Assembly: GCF_000764225.1 (NCBI RefSeq)
Contig: NZ_JQED01000031.1
Location: 1-64,000, forward strand
Reading direction: 5' to 3'
Length of the DNA stretch: 64,000 bases
DNA from: Colwellia psychrerythraea
GTDB lineage: Bacteria > Pseudomonadota > Gammaproteobacteria > Enterobacterales > Alteromonadaceae
This document shows, in pieces, positions 23,734 to 32,638 of the stretch. The notes beneath the pieces were generated by a model, which ran no database searches, was not told where the DNA came from, and saw only the letters and a program-made list of their open reading frames with translations. A program made the position numbers and the translations under genes. The first letter of the stretch is position 1, and every line of letters starts with the position of its first letter.

Positions 23734-24945
23734 CTAAATCTTGAGTTTTTTAACTAACAATGGAGTCGTTGTTGCTTGAATAATAAGAGTAAAAAGTACA
23801 ATACCAAAACCAATAGATTGAATCGTCCACCAATAGGGTAATTCTGTTGGCAATGACAAGACTAAGGCAATGGTGACCGCTCCTCGTAATCCTCCCCAGA
23901 TCATAATAGCTGGATACTTTGGGTTAATGGCTTGCCCCACGGTGGCCTGATTTAGCCATACCGAAAAATAGACCGCAATAATGCGTGCTATAAAAGCACC
24001 TACGATGGCAAAAAGTATTGCAAGCCACATCTGGGTAAACATATTAAGACTGACCACTAAACCCAGTAAGACAAAAACAAAAATATTGGCGATAAAGCCA
24101 AGTGATTCCCATATATTATGAAGGCCAGCATGAATCGCTTTTAATTGCGTGTGTGCATATTTTTTAAATAAAAGGGCCGCAAACATAACGGCTACAATAC
24201 CTGATACATGAAATAAGTGCTCTGCAATATAAAAAGTTCCATAGGCAAGAAATAGTGTGATAACCACCATATGAGGCACTGATATTTCAATTAATTTAAC
24301 CAGTAACGCAATGAAAAATCCTAAAACACTGCCGACAATGATGCCACCAAAAAAAACGTTGCAAAAGGTTAGCACTGCAGACGTTAGATCTGGTTCACTT
24401 TGTCCTAAAGCAATGCTGAGAATGATACTAAATAAAACAATGGCGGTTGCATCATTAAACAAGCTCTCCCCTTCAATTAATACGTTTAAGTCATCTGGCG
24501 CTTTAAGTGCTTTCAATTGACCAACGACAGCAACGGGATCTGTTGCAGAAATAACCACCCCAGTTAATAACGCGGCAATAAAAGGAAAACCGGGATGGTC
24601 GATACCAAAATAAAGGAACACTGCGATAACGACTGTAGAAATGATCAAGCCAAGGGTTGCAAGGGTTAGGACATTTGGTAAGTATTTAAGCAATAATTGG
24701 GTATTTAGAGCAAAAGCCGCTTCAAATATTAACACTGGCAGAAGTATAAACAGCATTAAGTCCTGAAAATTACTCGCTCGAACGCCAGTGTCGATACCAA
24801 AGGCTACCGTGAATAAAGATAAAATAAAACCGAGTATCACTAAGAGTAATGTGTAAGGAATGCGTATGAATCGAGCAAGAACAATAGCAAGTACACCAAC
24901 CGCTAACAGCAGTAAAGTGATAGAAACAATCATATGAATATTCAT
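23734..24945 (-). CDS. NhaP-type cation:proton antiporter (CPA1)
   Basis: A 403-residue polytopic membrane protein with about 12 helices. CPA1 signatures: LLPVLIFEAAFALN, the ion-binding SATDPVAVVGQL with the ND motif in ESLFNDATAIVLF, and MIWGGLRGAVTIALVLSLP. It exchanges Na+ or K+ for H+ across the inner membrane. It lacks the C-terminal regulatory domain of longer family members. It stands alone, with no linked regulator. Confidence 0.9.
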   Translation of the reverse strand: MNIHMIVSITLLLLAVGVLAIVLARFIRIPYTLLLVILGFILSLFTVAFGIDTGVRASNFQDLMLFILLPVLIFEAAFALNTQLLLKYLPNVLTLATLGLIISTVVIAVFLYFGIDHPGFPFIAALLTGVVISATDPVAVVGQLKALKAPDDLNVLIEGESLFNDATAIVLFSIILSIALGQSEPDLTSAVLTFCNVFFGGIIVGSVLGFFIALLVKLIEISVPHMVVITLFLAYGTFYIAEHLFHVSGIVAVMFAALLFKKYAHTQLKAIHAGLHNIWESLGFIANIFVFVLLGLVVSLNMFTQMWLAILFAIVGAFIARIIAVYFSVWLNQATVGQAINPKYPAIMIWGGLRGAVTIALVLSLPTELPYWWTIQSIGFGIVLFTLIIQATTTPLLVKKLKI

Positions 24946-25058
24946 GGCTTATCTATACCCTAATTAGGTTGAGTAATTATTTGAGAGATATAGCTAAGCT
25001 TAGTCGATTTAGCAAAACTCGACGATTAGGGAGTATGTGTTGAGTATTCTGTGAGATA

Positions 25059-25086
25059 TAAAAAAGCTTCAAGGGAATTGAAGCTT
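25059..25086 (-). terminator. Terminator after the isochorismatase-like gene
   Basis: On the minus strand AAGCTTCAA / TTGAAGCTT (9-bp stem, short loop) is followed by TTTTTATA, a normal rho-independent terminator. Confidence 0.75.
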
Positions 25087-25131
25087 AAGAAGTCAGTGTT
25101 CGAATTAGTGTAGTCTTTTCCGCTCATTTCA

Positions 25132-25683
25132 TTACTTGATTAAGGTAAGTATTTCCTTAAACACAGGTGTTCGACAGTCTTTGACTAATTCAAATAAGCA
25201 CATCTCTAACCCTGTTAACTCTACACCATTGTTCACGAGTTTGTTGATCGCTAACGTTTTATTAGCAAGTTCACGAGAAGAAACACAATCTGAAACGATT
25301 TGTACTTTAAACCCCATGTGTTTCAAACTTAATGCGGTTTGATACACACATATATGTGCTTCAATTCCACAAACAATCCAAGTATCAACGTTAGTGTCTT
25401 TAACAGCGTCAATAAACTGAGCATTTTCACAACCGTCAAAAGTATATTTTATGATAGGTTCTTGATGATTAGTTGGTGAACTAAGGAGAGTAGACAACTC
25501 TTCAACTGTTTCACCAATTTTTTCTGGGTTTTGTTCTAACCATAAAATGGGTAACTCAAGCGCTTGCACACCTTTGATCAGCTTCTCGCAATTTGACACC
25601 AAAGCATCACTATCATGGACTAAACGCGTTAACCTACCTTGAATATCAACAACAATCAGACCGGTACTTTCTTTTTTTAACAT
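25132..25683 (-). CDS. Isochorismatase-family hydrolase (YcaC-like)
   Basis: A 183-residue cysteine hydrolase. The catalytic triad is visible: Asp in GLIVVDIQGRL, Lys in PIIKYTFDGCEN, and Cys in CGIEAHICVYQTAL, where the motif includes the preceding GIEAH. This is the YcaC/nicotinamidase-like branch, acting on small amides or isochorismate-like compounds; the substrate is unknown. A strong AAGGAG precedes the ATG, and the gene ends in a good terminator. It is on the same strand as the thioesterase and ligase genes upstream. Confidence 0.88.
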   Translation of the reverse strand: MLKKESTGLIVVDIQGRLTRLVHDSDALVSNCEKLIKGVQALELPILWLEQNPEKIGETVEELSTLLSSPTNHQEPIIKYTFDGCENAQFIDAVKDTNVDTWIVCGIEAHICVYQTALSLKHMGFKVQIVSDCVSSRELANKTLAINKLVNNGVELTGLEMCLFELVKDCRTPVFKEILTLIK

Positions 25684-25762
25684 GACTAGCTCCTTGGGTT
25701 TATGTCTTTATAATACCCTTTAAAATAAAACTTATGCGAGTATTTATTGAGCCGAATTTAAG

Positions 25763-26260
25763 TTATTTCTTTGGTGCCATAGTTTCAGGCATCAAGACTG
25801 CAATAACTTGTCCTTTTGAGCAAATAACACCACCAGCCGACAAGGTAATATCTACGACTATTTTTCGCTCTTTAACTTGACTAAAACGGCCAATTAATTC
25901 TAATTCAACACCTTGTGGAGTTGGCGCCAAGAAATTCACATTTAAGGCTCCAGTAACAAAGCGTAATGCCGGCGAACTGCCCATTTCGCGATTTTGTGCG
26001 AGATAAGCCATAGCAGAGGCACTGCCCGTACCGTGGCAATCAATCAATGAAGCGGTCATGCCACCATAAACAAAACCAGGTATTGCGGTGAACACTTCTG
26101 AAGGGGTGAAACGAGCAATAGTCACACTAGCTAACAAGTCATTCTTATCAATATGCTGCCAGAAGCTTTTTAACTGATGACCATCTTTGTTGTTTTTGCC
26201 GCAGCCGTAACAATGGCTTAGCTCTTCAGGATAACAGTCTTGGAATGCTTGTTCGTTCAT
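25763..26260 (-). CDS. PaaI-family hot-dog thioesterase
   Basis: A 165-residue acyl-CoA thioesterase. The hot-dog fold core is visible in PGFVYGGMTASLIDCHGTGSA, with the family's GGM...DCHG helix, and in NVNFLAPTPQGVELELIGR, VKERKIVVDITLSAGG. An N-terminal HCYGCGKNNKDGHQLK, with its Cys pair, is common in this subgroup. It would hydrolyse an acyl-CoA released by the neighbouring ligase pathway. It follows the PaaK-like ligase gene across a hairpin at 26287-26323. Confidence 0.85.
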   Translation of the reverse strand: MNEQAFQDCYPEELSHCYGCGKNNKDGHQLKSFWQHIDKNDLLASVTIARFTPSEVFTAIPGFVYGGMTASLIDCHGTGSASAMAYLAQNREMGSSPALRFVTGALNVNFLAPTPQGVELELIGRFSQVKERKIVVDITLSAGGVICSKGQVIAVLMPETMAPKK

Positions 26261-26286
26261 AAGAAACCTTATTTAATATGATGAGA

Positions 26287-26323
26287 AACCTAGGCAGCTT
26301 TGTGGTACAAATTTGCCTAGGTT
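26287..26323. terminator. Hairpin between the thioesterase and PaaK-like ligase genes
   Basis: AACCTAGGCA / TGCCTAGGTT, perfect 10-bp stem with a 17-base loop; on the minus strand the stem is followed by TCTC, not a T-run. It may be a weak terminator or an mRNA processing signal within the operon. Confidence 0.45.
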
Positions 26324-26394
26324 GATAGTTTTAGGAGTTTCACTTTTGAGAAAGTGGCAGATAAAACCATGACTACAATAACAATAGCGCTAAC

Positions 26395-27645
26395 TTAGCC
26401 AACAGGTCGTAAGTCTTCGATGACTTTACCATCATCGGCTAAAGTGCCAATAGAAACTAATTCAACCGAGCCATTTAGCTTCGTTATTTTCTTCAAACTA
26501 GAGCCAATATTCTCAATTGCACCGGCAATATCAGCTTCAGAGTAACCACTAGTATCTAACTCACATTGCAAATTCATTTGATCGTTATAATTAACCTGAG
26601 ACACTGACAAACGCATTTTGGCAATGTGCGAGTAAGATTGTCTTACCTGCTCTATCTGCTCTGCGTGCACGAACATGCCTTTGATTTTAGTCGTTTGATC
26701 TGCGCGGCCTAACCACCCTTTAATGCACATATTAGTTCGACCACAAGCACTTTCACCCGATTTAACTGCAGACAAATCGCCGGTAGCAAAACGAATGAGT
26801 GGGTAATCAATATTGAAACTAGTCACCACAACTTCACCAATTTCGCCATCTGCAACAGGATCTAAAGTACCTGGGCGTACAATTTCTACCAACAAATCTT
26901 CTGCAATAATGAAACCATCATCAGCTTTAGATTCAAAGCCAATCAGGCCAACATCAGCACTGGCATAGGCTTGTAGGGTGTTAATACCTGCAGCATCAAA
27001 TTCAGCTCTTAGGCCCTTAGGTAATGCTTCACCTGTCACTAACGCTTTATTAAGACTTGAAATATCTCGGTTTTCAGCGTTAGCTTTATCCAATAAAATT
27101 TTCAAAAATGATGGCGTTCCGCTATACCCCTGGGGCTTTAAATGCTCGATAATATCGAGCTGTTGTTCTGTTTGTCCAGGACCTGCTGGAATAACAACGC
27201 AACCACAAGCTCTTGCGCCAGAATCAAGAATAAATCCACCTGGTGTTAAATGATAAGACAAGCAGTTTTGTACTATATCACCAGCTCTAAACCCAGCAGC
27301 ATAGAATGCTTGACCGACACGCCACCAATCATCACTGGTATTTTCGGGATCATAAATAGGTCCAGGAGATTGAAAAATTCTGCCAATGTTAGCTTTGCTT
27401 GCATTTAACCCACCCAATGGTGAGTTTTTTGCTTGTAGCTTCATTAAATCTGATTTACGCGTAATGGGAAGTTGCGCAAGCAATTCTCGGCTAGTAATTT
27501 TTTCCGCATCAATATGCTGTAAACTCTGCCCATAATGCTGACACTCTTGCTTTGCATAGGTGATAAACGAAGGTAAACGCTCTAATAGAGACTGTTCTCG
27601 CAATTCAGGGTTTTGACATTCTCTTTCGTAAAAATATTGTTTCAT
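26395..27645 (-). CDS. Phenylacetate-CoA ligase-like AMP-binding enzyme
   Basis: About 416 residues of the PaaK-type adenylate-forming family. Features: IFQSPGPIYDP and GYSGTPSFLKILL in the adenylation part, ALVTGEALPKGLR, then YPLIRFATGDLSAV and WLGRADQTTKIKGMFVHAEQ, the hinge and lysine region of the C-terminal domain. It converts an aromatic or other carboxylic acid to its CoA ester. ATG 27645 (KQYFYERE) is the preferred start; a TTG seven codons upstream is also in frame. It lies downstream of livF on the same strand. Confidence 0.85.
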   Translation of the reverse strand: MKQYFYERECQNPELREQSLLERLPSFITYAKQECQHYGQSLQHIDAEKITSRELLAQLPITRKSDLMKLQAKNSPLGGLNASKANIGRIFQSPGPIYDPENTSDDWWRVGQAFYAAGFRAGDIVQNCLSYHLTPGGFILDSGARACGCVVIPAGPGQTEQQLDIIEHLKPQGYSGTPSFLKILLDKANAENRDISSLNKALVTGEALPKGLRAEFDAAGINTLQAYASADVGLIGFESKADDGFIIAEDLLVEIVRPGTLDPVADGEIGEVVVTSFNIDYPLIRFATGDLSAVKSGESACGRTNMCIKGWLGRADQTTKIKGMFVHAEQIEQVRQSYSHIAKMRLSVSQVNYNDQMNLQCELDTSGYSEADIAGAIENIGSSLKKITKLNGSVELVSIGTLADDGKVIEDLRPVG

Positions 27646-27734
27646 GGTAACTCGATAATTTTTCAAATATGATCATTTCTAAATATGATAACGTTAATTT
27701 TTAATGCTTTTTTTATATCGTTTTTCATGTACTT

Positions 27735-27842
27735 TCAGAAAGCAGCCAGTTCGTTCTATTTTTGGGAGATAGCGCGGAGCTTACGAATGTAAGTGAGCAC
27801 TTTCGACAACAAAATAGAGTGAAATGGCAATAAGCTGGAATG
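27735..27842. repeat. Imperfect palindromic repeat downstream of livF
   Basis: A symmetrical block centred on CTTACGAATGTAAG, flanked by GCGCGGAG and TGAGCAC and further out by CCAGTTCGTTCTATTTT and AAAATAGAGTGAAATGG. Its centre and size resemble the block at 28799-28893 (centre CTTAGTACACTAAG). Likely a small non-autonomous repeat; the relation between the two is by design rather than clear identity. Confidence 0.4.
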
Positions 27843-27850
27843 TACATAGG

Positions 27851-28672
27851 TTATAACCAACGTTTACGTCGTTTATAAGACTTTAAGTTTTTAAAGCTTT
27901 TACGTTCTTCGTTGCCGCCACCTAAATAGAATTCTTTAACATCTTCATTGCTAAGTAATTGCTCTTGTGTTCCATCCAGTACAATTTTACCTGATTCCAT
28001 AATGTAGCCGTAGTCAGCTGCTCTAATTGCATAGTTAGCATTCTGCTCAACCAATAACATGGTAATACCCTGATCTTGGTTGATTTTTTTAATTATTCCA
28101 AAGACTTCTTTAACCAGTAATGGTGATAGCCCCATCGATGGTTCATCTAAACAAATCATTTTTGGACGAGCCATTAATGCCCTACCTATGGCTAACATCT
28201 GTTGTTCACCACCGGATAAGTAACCCGCTAAACCAGTACGCTCTTTTAATCGAGGAAAGTAATTAAATACCATTTCAAGATCTTGATTTATTTGCGCATC
28301 ATTACGGGTGTAAGCACCTAATTTAAGGTTTTCAATTGAGGTCATATCTTCAATAATGCGACGACCTTCCATGACTTGGATCAGACCGCTACGTACAACA
28401 TCTTCACCATTTTTCTTGTCAATACGCTCGCCCATAAAGGTAATATCACCTTTAGTCACTTCACCATATTCACTTTTAAGTAAGCCTGAAATCGCTTTTA
28501 GCGTTGTTGATTTTCCCGCGCCATTTGGCCCAAGTAAGGTGACTACTTCGCCTTCTGGTACATCTAATGTAACCCCACGTAGTACTTGAATAACTTCGTC
28601 ATAAACCACTTCAATGTTATTAACCGATAACAAAGGTGTAGCTGTTTGAATTTTTGCTGCCGCCTGAGACAT
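27851..28672 (-). CDS. livF: LIV-type ABC transporter ATP-binding protein LivF
   Basis: A 273-residue ABC ATPase: Walker A GPNGAGKSTTLKAI, Q-loop region, signature LSGGEQQMLAIGRAL, Walker B MICLDEPSMGL, and H-loop in TMLLVEQNANYA. The MEGRRIIEDMT and LAIGRALMARPKMI segments match LivF. It is the last transporter gene, separated from livK by a 498-base gap that holds two repeats, so it may have its own promoter or depend on read-through. The C-terminal basic tail (KNLKSYKRRKRWL) is unusual. Confidence 0.9.
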   Translation of the reverse strand: MSQAAAKIQTATPLLSVNNIEVVYDEVIQVLRGVTLDVPEGEVVTLLGPNGAGKSTTLKAISGLLKSEYGEVTKGDITFMGERIDKKNGEDVVRSGLIQVMEGRRIIEDMTSIENLKLGAYTRNDAQINQDLEMVFNYFPRLKERTGLAGYLSGGEQQMLAIGRALMARPKMICLDEPSMGLSPLLVKEVFGIIKKINQDQGITMLLVEQNANYAIRAADYGYIMESGKIVLDGTQEQLLSNEDVKEFYLGGGNEERKSFKNLKSYKRRKRWL

Positions 28673-28908
28673 ATATATACTCCGTTGAAACTATAACTAC
28701 CCAGCTTATGTAAGCTGAATAGTTATCAGATAATTAAAATATACTTGCCTAATTTATTCTTGCTCAATAATAAATTAGGTTTTGCACCTCTAAATAATTG
28801 GTGCTGTAGTGAAGCCGTCAAGTTGCGAGCCAGATGAACTTAGTACACTAAGTGATTGTGGCGAGCAACGACGACAATAAAGCTATTGCGCCAAGTATGA
28901 CGAGGATG
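28673..28908. other. Upstream region of livF with a long imperfect hairpin
   Basis: Holds the likely livF promoter and, at 28799-28893, an imperfect hairpin: GTTGCGAGCCAGATGAACTT facing AAGTGATTGTGGCGAGCAAC around CTTAGTACACTAAG, with outer arms GGTGCTGTAGTGAAG and CTATTGCGCC. It abuts the MITE-like repeat at 28909. Confidence 0.4.
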
Positions 28909-29171
28909 ATACCAATTCCGATAAGTTTCTTCCTACTCAGCGAGAGTTAAAAGGCTTAGGGGCAAGGCATTGATTGAAGAGAATGGTTATTCCCTTATCA
29001 AAATCAATAACGATGACAGTGAGCCTTTTAAACTCGCCCTTTGGGAGCTTTCCAGCGATATGATAATTTCACAGAATTTCTTTCATATAGAGTGACTATA
29101 TGTAAAAAATTCTATTTATTCTCAAACCGCTGGCTAGCTCTGAGTGGGAACTAACTTAATGGGTTTGGTAT
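28909..29171. mobile_element. MITE-like repeat, copy B, between livF and livK
   Basis: A 263-bp element with ends ATACCAATTCCGATAAG... and ...ACTTAATGGGTTTGGTAT. It is an inverted copy of the element at 9009-9322 without that copy's nested insertion. Shared landmarks: CTCAGCGAGAGTTAAAAGGC, GGCAAGGCATTGATTGAAG, GAGAATGGTTATTC. Its right end coincides with the livK stop codon (29171-29173), so it has landed exactly at the end of that gene and splits the operon. Confidence 0.8.
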
Positions 29172-30430
29172 TAGTAACCTAACCAATCATCACGACGTTC
29201 CAAAGTAACTTGTGATACTTTTTCAACTTTAACATCACCTTGTTCGTAGTTACCTTTATAGATATTTACTTGGTTAATGCCACGGTGATCTTCGTTGCTC
29301 CAGTTAGCCGCTAAACAAACACCTTCTAAGCCTTTTGGTACCCAATTTTTCTTAACGTACATACCTTTTTTAACGTTCTCTCCGGTAATACCGCCGTTAT
29401 CTTTCGCCCATTCCATCGCTTCTTTCATGAAGTAGGTAGAACATACGCCACGCATATAGTGATGAACACGAGTTTCTTCACCTGATCTATCAGACATTTT
29501 TGAAATTTCACGTACCAACTTCATACCTGGTACATCGTCACTCCAAAATGGTGTCATGGTTGGGAACACATAGTTTTTGATGCCTGAGCCAGCAGCATTA
29601 AACATATTGGCATCGCCACCCCAGATACTTGACATAAATTGAATATCTACACCTACGGTGTCACAAGATTTAATTAACGACAGTACTGAGCCACCTATAT
29701 TTGCCACATAACCGTAGTTTGAACCAGAGCTTTTAATACTCAAACATTGCGCTTTAAAATCACCTGGTTTCATCGAAACAACGACGGGTGATTGTACGTC
29801 AAAACCAAGCTCTTCCGCATATTCTGCACAAGCCGCTTTAGGCGCATTTGGGAAAGGATGGTTGGCACCGATATGGGTAAATTTTGGCTTGCCTTTACTA
29901 CCTTTGTTTTTCCAGTCATCCGCCGCCCACTGCACTAAACCACGACAAGCATCTGAGTAAGATGCACCATAAAAGAAGTTATAAGGCGCTGGTTTTTTAG
30001 TGTGTGGGTTTTTACCGGTAGGGTCTGTTAAATGACCCGAATAAGAGGCTGAGAAAACCGGTGTTTTATCACGAGCAACAAAGGAGATTAATGCTTCAGT
30101 ATCCGCAGTTCCCCAACCTTGCATAGCTACCATGCCTTCACGTGATTTCCATTTTTTATAAGCAGCAATGGCTTGTGGAACTTTATAACCATAATCAATG
30201 GTTTCTGATCTTAATTTTGTACCATCAATCCCACCATGGGCATTGATATAAGCAAGTGAGTCACGCACACCATTGGCATAGTTTTTACCAACAAAAGCAG
30301 TAGGGCCTGACATGTCAGCTAAATGGCCAACAAAAACAGAATCTTCTGCTTGAACTTGGCTAGTAAAACTTAAAGCAATACAAGTAGTAATTGAACTTAG
30401 TAATAATTTTTTGTTTTTAATGCTATTCAT
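29171..30430 (-). CDS. livK: LIV-type ABC transporter substrate-binding protein
   Basis: About 419 residues with a Sec signal peptide (NKKLLLSSITTCIALSFTSQ, then VQAED). The mature part is a type I periplasmic binding protein: FVGHLADMSGPTAFVGKNYA, LRSETIDYGYKVPQAIAAYK, FSASYSGHLTDPTGK. It is the branched-chain amino-acid/carboxylate type of receptor; its closeness to an acyl-CoA synthetase gene suggests a carboxylic acid ligand rather than an amino acid. ATG 30430 is preceded by GAGGAACG and is better than the TTG five codons upstream. The MITE-like element abuts its stop. Confidence 0.88.
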   Translation of the reverse strand: MNSIKNKKLLLSSITTCIALSFTSQVQAEDSVFVGHLADMSGPTAFVGKNYANGVRDSLAYINAHGGIDGTKLRSETIDYGYKVPQAIAAYKKWKSREGMVAMQGWGTADTEALISFVARDKTPVFSASYSGHLTDPTGKNPHTKKPAPYNFFYGASYSDACRGLVQWAADDWKNKGSKGKPKFTHIGANHPFPNAPKAACAEYAEELGFDVQSPVVVSMKPGDFKAQCLSIKSSGSNYGYVANIGGSVLSLIKSCDTVGVDIQFMSSIWGGDANMFNAAGSGIKNYVFPTMTPFWSDDVPGMKLVREISKMSDRSGEETRVHHYMRGVCSTYFMKEAMEWAKDNGGITGENVKKGMYVKKNWVPKGLEGVCLAANWSNEDHRGINQVNIYKGNYEQGDVKVEKVSQVTLERRDDWLGY

Positions 30431-30610
30431 TTGAACGTTCCTCAACTTTTTATTTAGTACTTATCTAGGTAAACAACCTGTTTATATAGATAGGTAAGCA
30501 GTATTATTTTTATGTTTATATTTACGCTTATTTTTCGCAGTTACCTTATTACGTCCCTAAATAACTGCGACTTATTCATCCTTCATTTATTAAGTGCTTT
30601 ATAAAGTCAC

Positions 30611-31684
30611 TTAGTAAGCAAATGGATAGAATTTCCAATAGTTCTTAATTTGTGTCCAACGATGTGCCAATCCTTCTGGCTCAAAAATTAAGAAACCGAT
30701 AATAACTAGGCCAATAGCCATTTCTTTGATGTAAGCTAGACCATCAACCACCATAGGGATATTGCCCCAATCGGTCATTTTCATCACACCAACGCCGCTT
30801 TCTAATACTTCAGGTAAGAACACCATGAAGATGACCCCCATCAAGGTACCTTTTATCGAACCTAAACCACCGATAATGATCATGGCTAAGAATTGAATTG
30901 ACATCATGATGGTGAAACCTTCAGCAGATACATAACCTAAGTAGTGAGCGTATAGCGCACCGCCTATGCCGGCATAAAATGAAGAGATACCAAATGAAAG
31001 TAAGCGATATTTATTTAACTTTACGCCCATGATTTCAGCAGATAAATAATGGTCACGTACGGCTACAAACGCTCGGCCATCGCGGCTACGCATTAAGTTA
31101 CAGCCCCAGATAAACATGAACACTAATGAGAACAGTGCTACATAGTAGAAGCTTTGGTCAGTATCAAAAGCAAAACCAAATAAGCTTACTGGGTCTGCCA
31201 TTGAACCTGCCGCACCACCAGAGAACCACTCTGCTCTAGCAAAGAAATCTTCAATAATAAATTGTGAAGCAAGGGTTGCTATCGCCAGGTACAAACCTTT
31301 AATACGTGCAGCTGGCGCACCAAACATCATGCCAACGCCCATGGTTAAGAAACCTGCTAAAGGAATACATAAAAACACTGGGATATGTAAACTGGTGTTT
31401 AACCAGGCCGAGGCAAACGCACCAAAGCCAAAGAAAGCACCATGACCCAAAGATATTTGTCCGGTGTAACCCACTAAGATATTCAAGCCTAATGCGGCGA
31501 TGCCTAAATATGAGATTTGAATTAATAGTGTTATAAAATACCCATCAACAACTAACGGTGCAAAGCACAAGGCTATGATGGTAAAAATGGTCACCCAACG
31601 GATGGTGTTTGTTTCAAAAATTGTCGTATCTTGTTTGTAGCTTGTGCGGAAATCTCCACACGGGCGCATACTTAAACTAGACAT
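30611..31684 (-). CDS. livM: LIV-type ABC transporter permease LivM
   Basis: A 357-residue membrane permease with about nine helices. Diagnostic stretches: LGIAALGLNILVGYTGQISLGHGAFFGFGAF, and the EAA-like cytoplasmic loop ending MIIIGGLGSIKGTLMG. An N-terminal cytosolic extension of about 30 residues precedes the first helix. It works with LivH as the translocation pore. It sits between livH and livK, about 60 and 180 bases from each. Confidence 0.9.
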   Translation of the reverse strand: MSSLSMRPCGDFRTSYKQDTTIFETNTIRWVTIFTIIALCFAPLVVDGYFITLLIQISYLGIAALGLNILVGYTGQISLGHGAFFGFGAFASAWLNTSLHIPVFLCIPLAGFLTMGVGMMFGAPAARIKGLYLAIATLASQFIIEDFFARAEWFSGGAAGSMADPVSLFGFAFDTDQSFYYVALFSLVFMFIWGCNLMRSRDGRAFVAVRDHYLSAEIMGVKLNKYRLLSFGISSFYAGIGGALYAHYLGYVSAEGFTIMMSIQFLAMIIIGGLGSIKGTLMGVIFMVFLPEVLESGVGVMKMTDWGNIPMVVDGLAYIKEMAIGLVIIGFLIFEPEGLAHRWTQIKNYWKFYPFAY

Positions 31685-31744
31685 AAGTCACTCCTAATAA
31701 ATATTCGTTTTATTCGTATTGATAATTAAATTCGCCAGAGTGTA

Positions 31745-32638
31745 CTAAATACGCTCAATGTCTTTGGTGCCAAATAGACCGTAAGGTTTGAACCAAAGAA
31801 TAATTAACAACACATAAAATGGTGCGATATCGTACATATTGCCAATGTGTAAATATTGACTATCAAAAAACTCTGCTATGTTTTCTAATACGCCGATAAT
31901 AAGACCACCAACAATAGCGCCAACAATTGAATCTAGCCCACCTAAAATAACCGCTGGGAAAACTTTGATACCCATAATAGAAAGTGAATCTGAAACACCA
32001 TTAACCATACCAAGTACTATCCCTGCGGTAGCTGATACCGTTGCCGCAATTCCCCAGCTCATTGCAAAAACATGTTTTACTGAGACACCTAGACTTTGAG
32101 AGGCTTGTTGATCAAACGCTGTTGCTCGCATTGCTAAGCCATGCTTAGAATGTTTAAAGAACATATAGAAAGCGACCATGATAATTAAAGCGATTACCGT
32201 ACTCATTAAGTACGCCATTTCGACATTCAATCCAAAAATGTTAAGGCTCTGTGTATCAAATACTTGCGGATAACTTTGTGGTGAAACACCAAATATCCAT
32301 TTCATTAACGATTGGAAGAAAATAGATAGGCCAATAGTGACCATGATTACTGAGATGATCGGCTCACCAATCATTGGACGCAGTACTATCATTTGTAATA
32401 GCACACCAAAGGCAGCCATGAATAACAGTGATAATACAAACCCTAGAAAGAATGGTAGCTCTAAGTAAATCAGTGAAGCCCAACAAACCCAGGCACCAAT
32501 GAGTAAGAACTCACCTTGAGCGAAGTTAACAATTTGAGTCGATTTATAAACCAACACAAAACACATGCCAATAACACCGTATAACAAGCCAACTATCAGG
32601 CCGTTGACGATTAATTGGATTAAGAGTTCAAAATTCAT
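31745..32638 (-). CDS. livH: LIV-type ABC transporter permease LivH
   Basis: A 297-residue permease with about eight helices: LIVGLLYGVIGMCFVLVYKS, QIVNFAQGEFLLIGAW (the NFAQGE motif typical of LivH) and the EAA-loop VFPAVILGGLDSIVGAIVGG. Its ATG overlaps the stop of the synthetase gene by four bases (ATGA), so it is translated with it. Confidence 0.92.
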   Translation of the reverse strand: MNFELLIQLIVNGLIVGLLYGVIGMCFVLVYKSTQIVNFAQGEFLLIGAWVCWASLIYLELPFFLGFVLSLLFMAAFGVLLQMIVLRPMIGEPIISVIMVTIGLSIFFQSLMKWIFGVSPQSYPQVFDTQSLNIFGLNVEMAYLMSTVIALIIMVAFYMFFKHSKHGLAMRATAFDQQASQSLGVSVKHVFAMSWGIAATVSATAGIVLGMVNGVSDSLSIMGIKVFPAVILGGLDSIVGAIVGGLIIGVLENIAEFFDSQYLHIGNMYDIAPFYVLLIILWFKPYGLFGTKDIERI

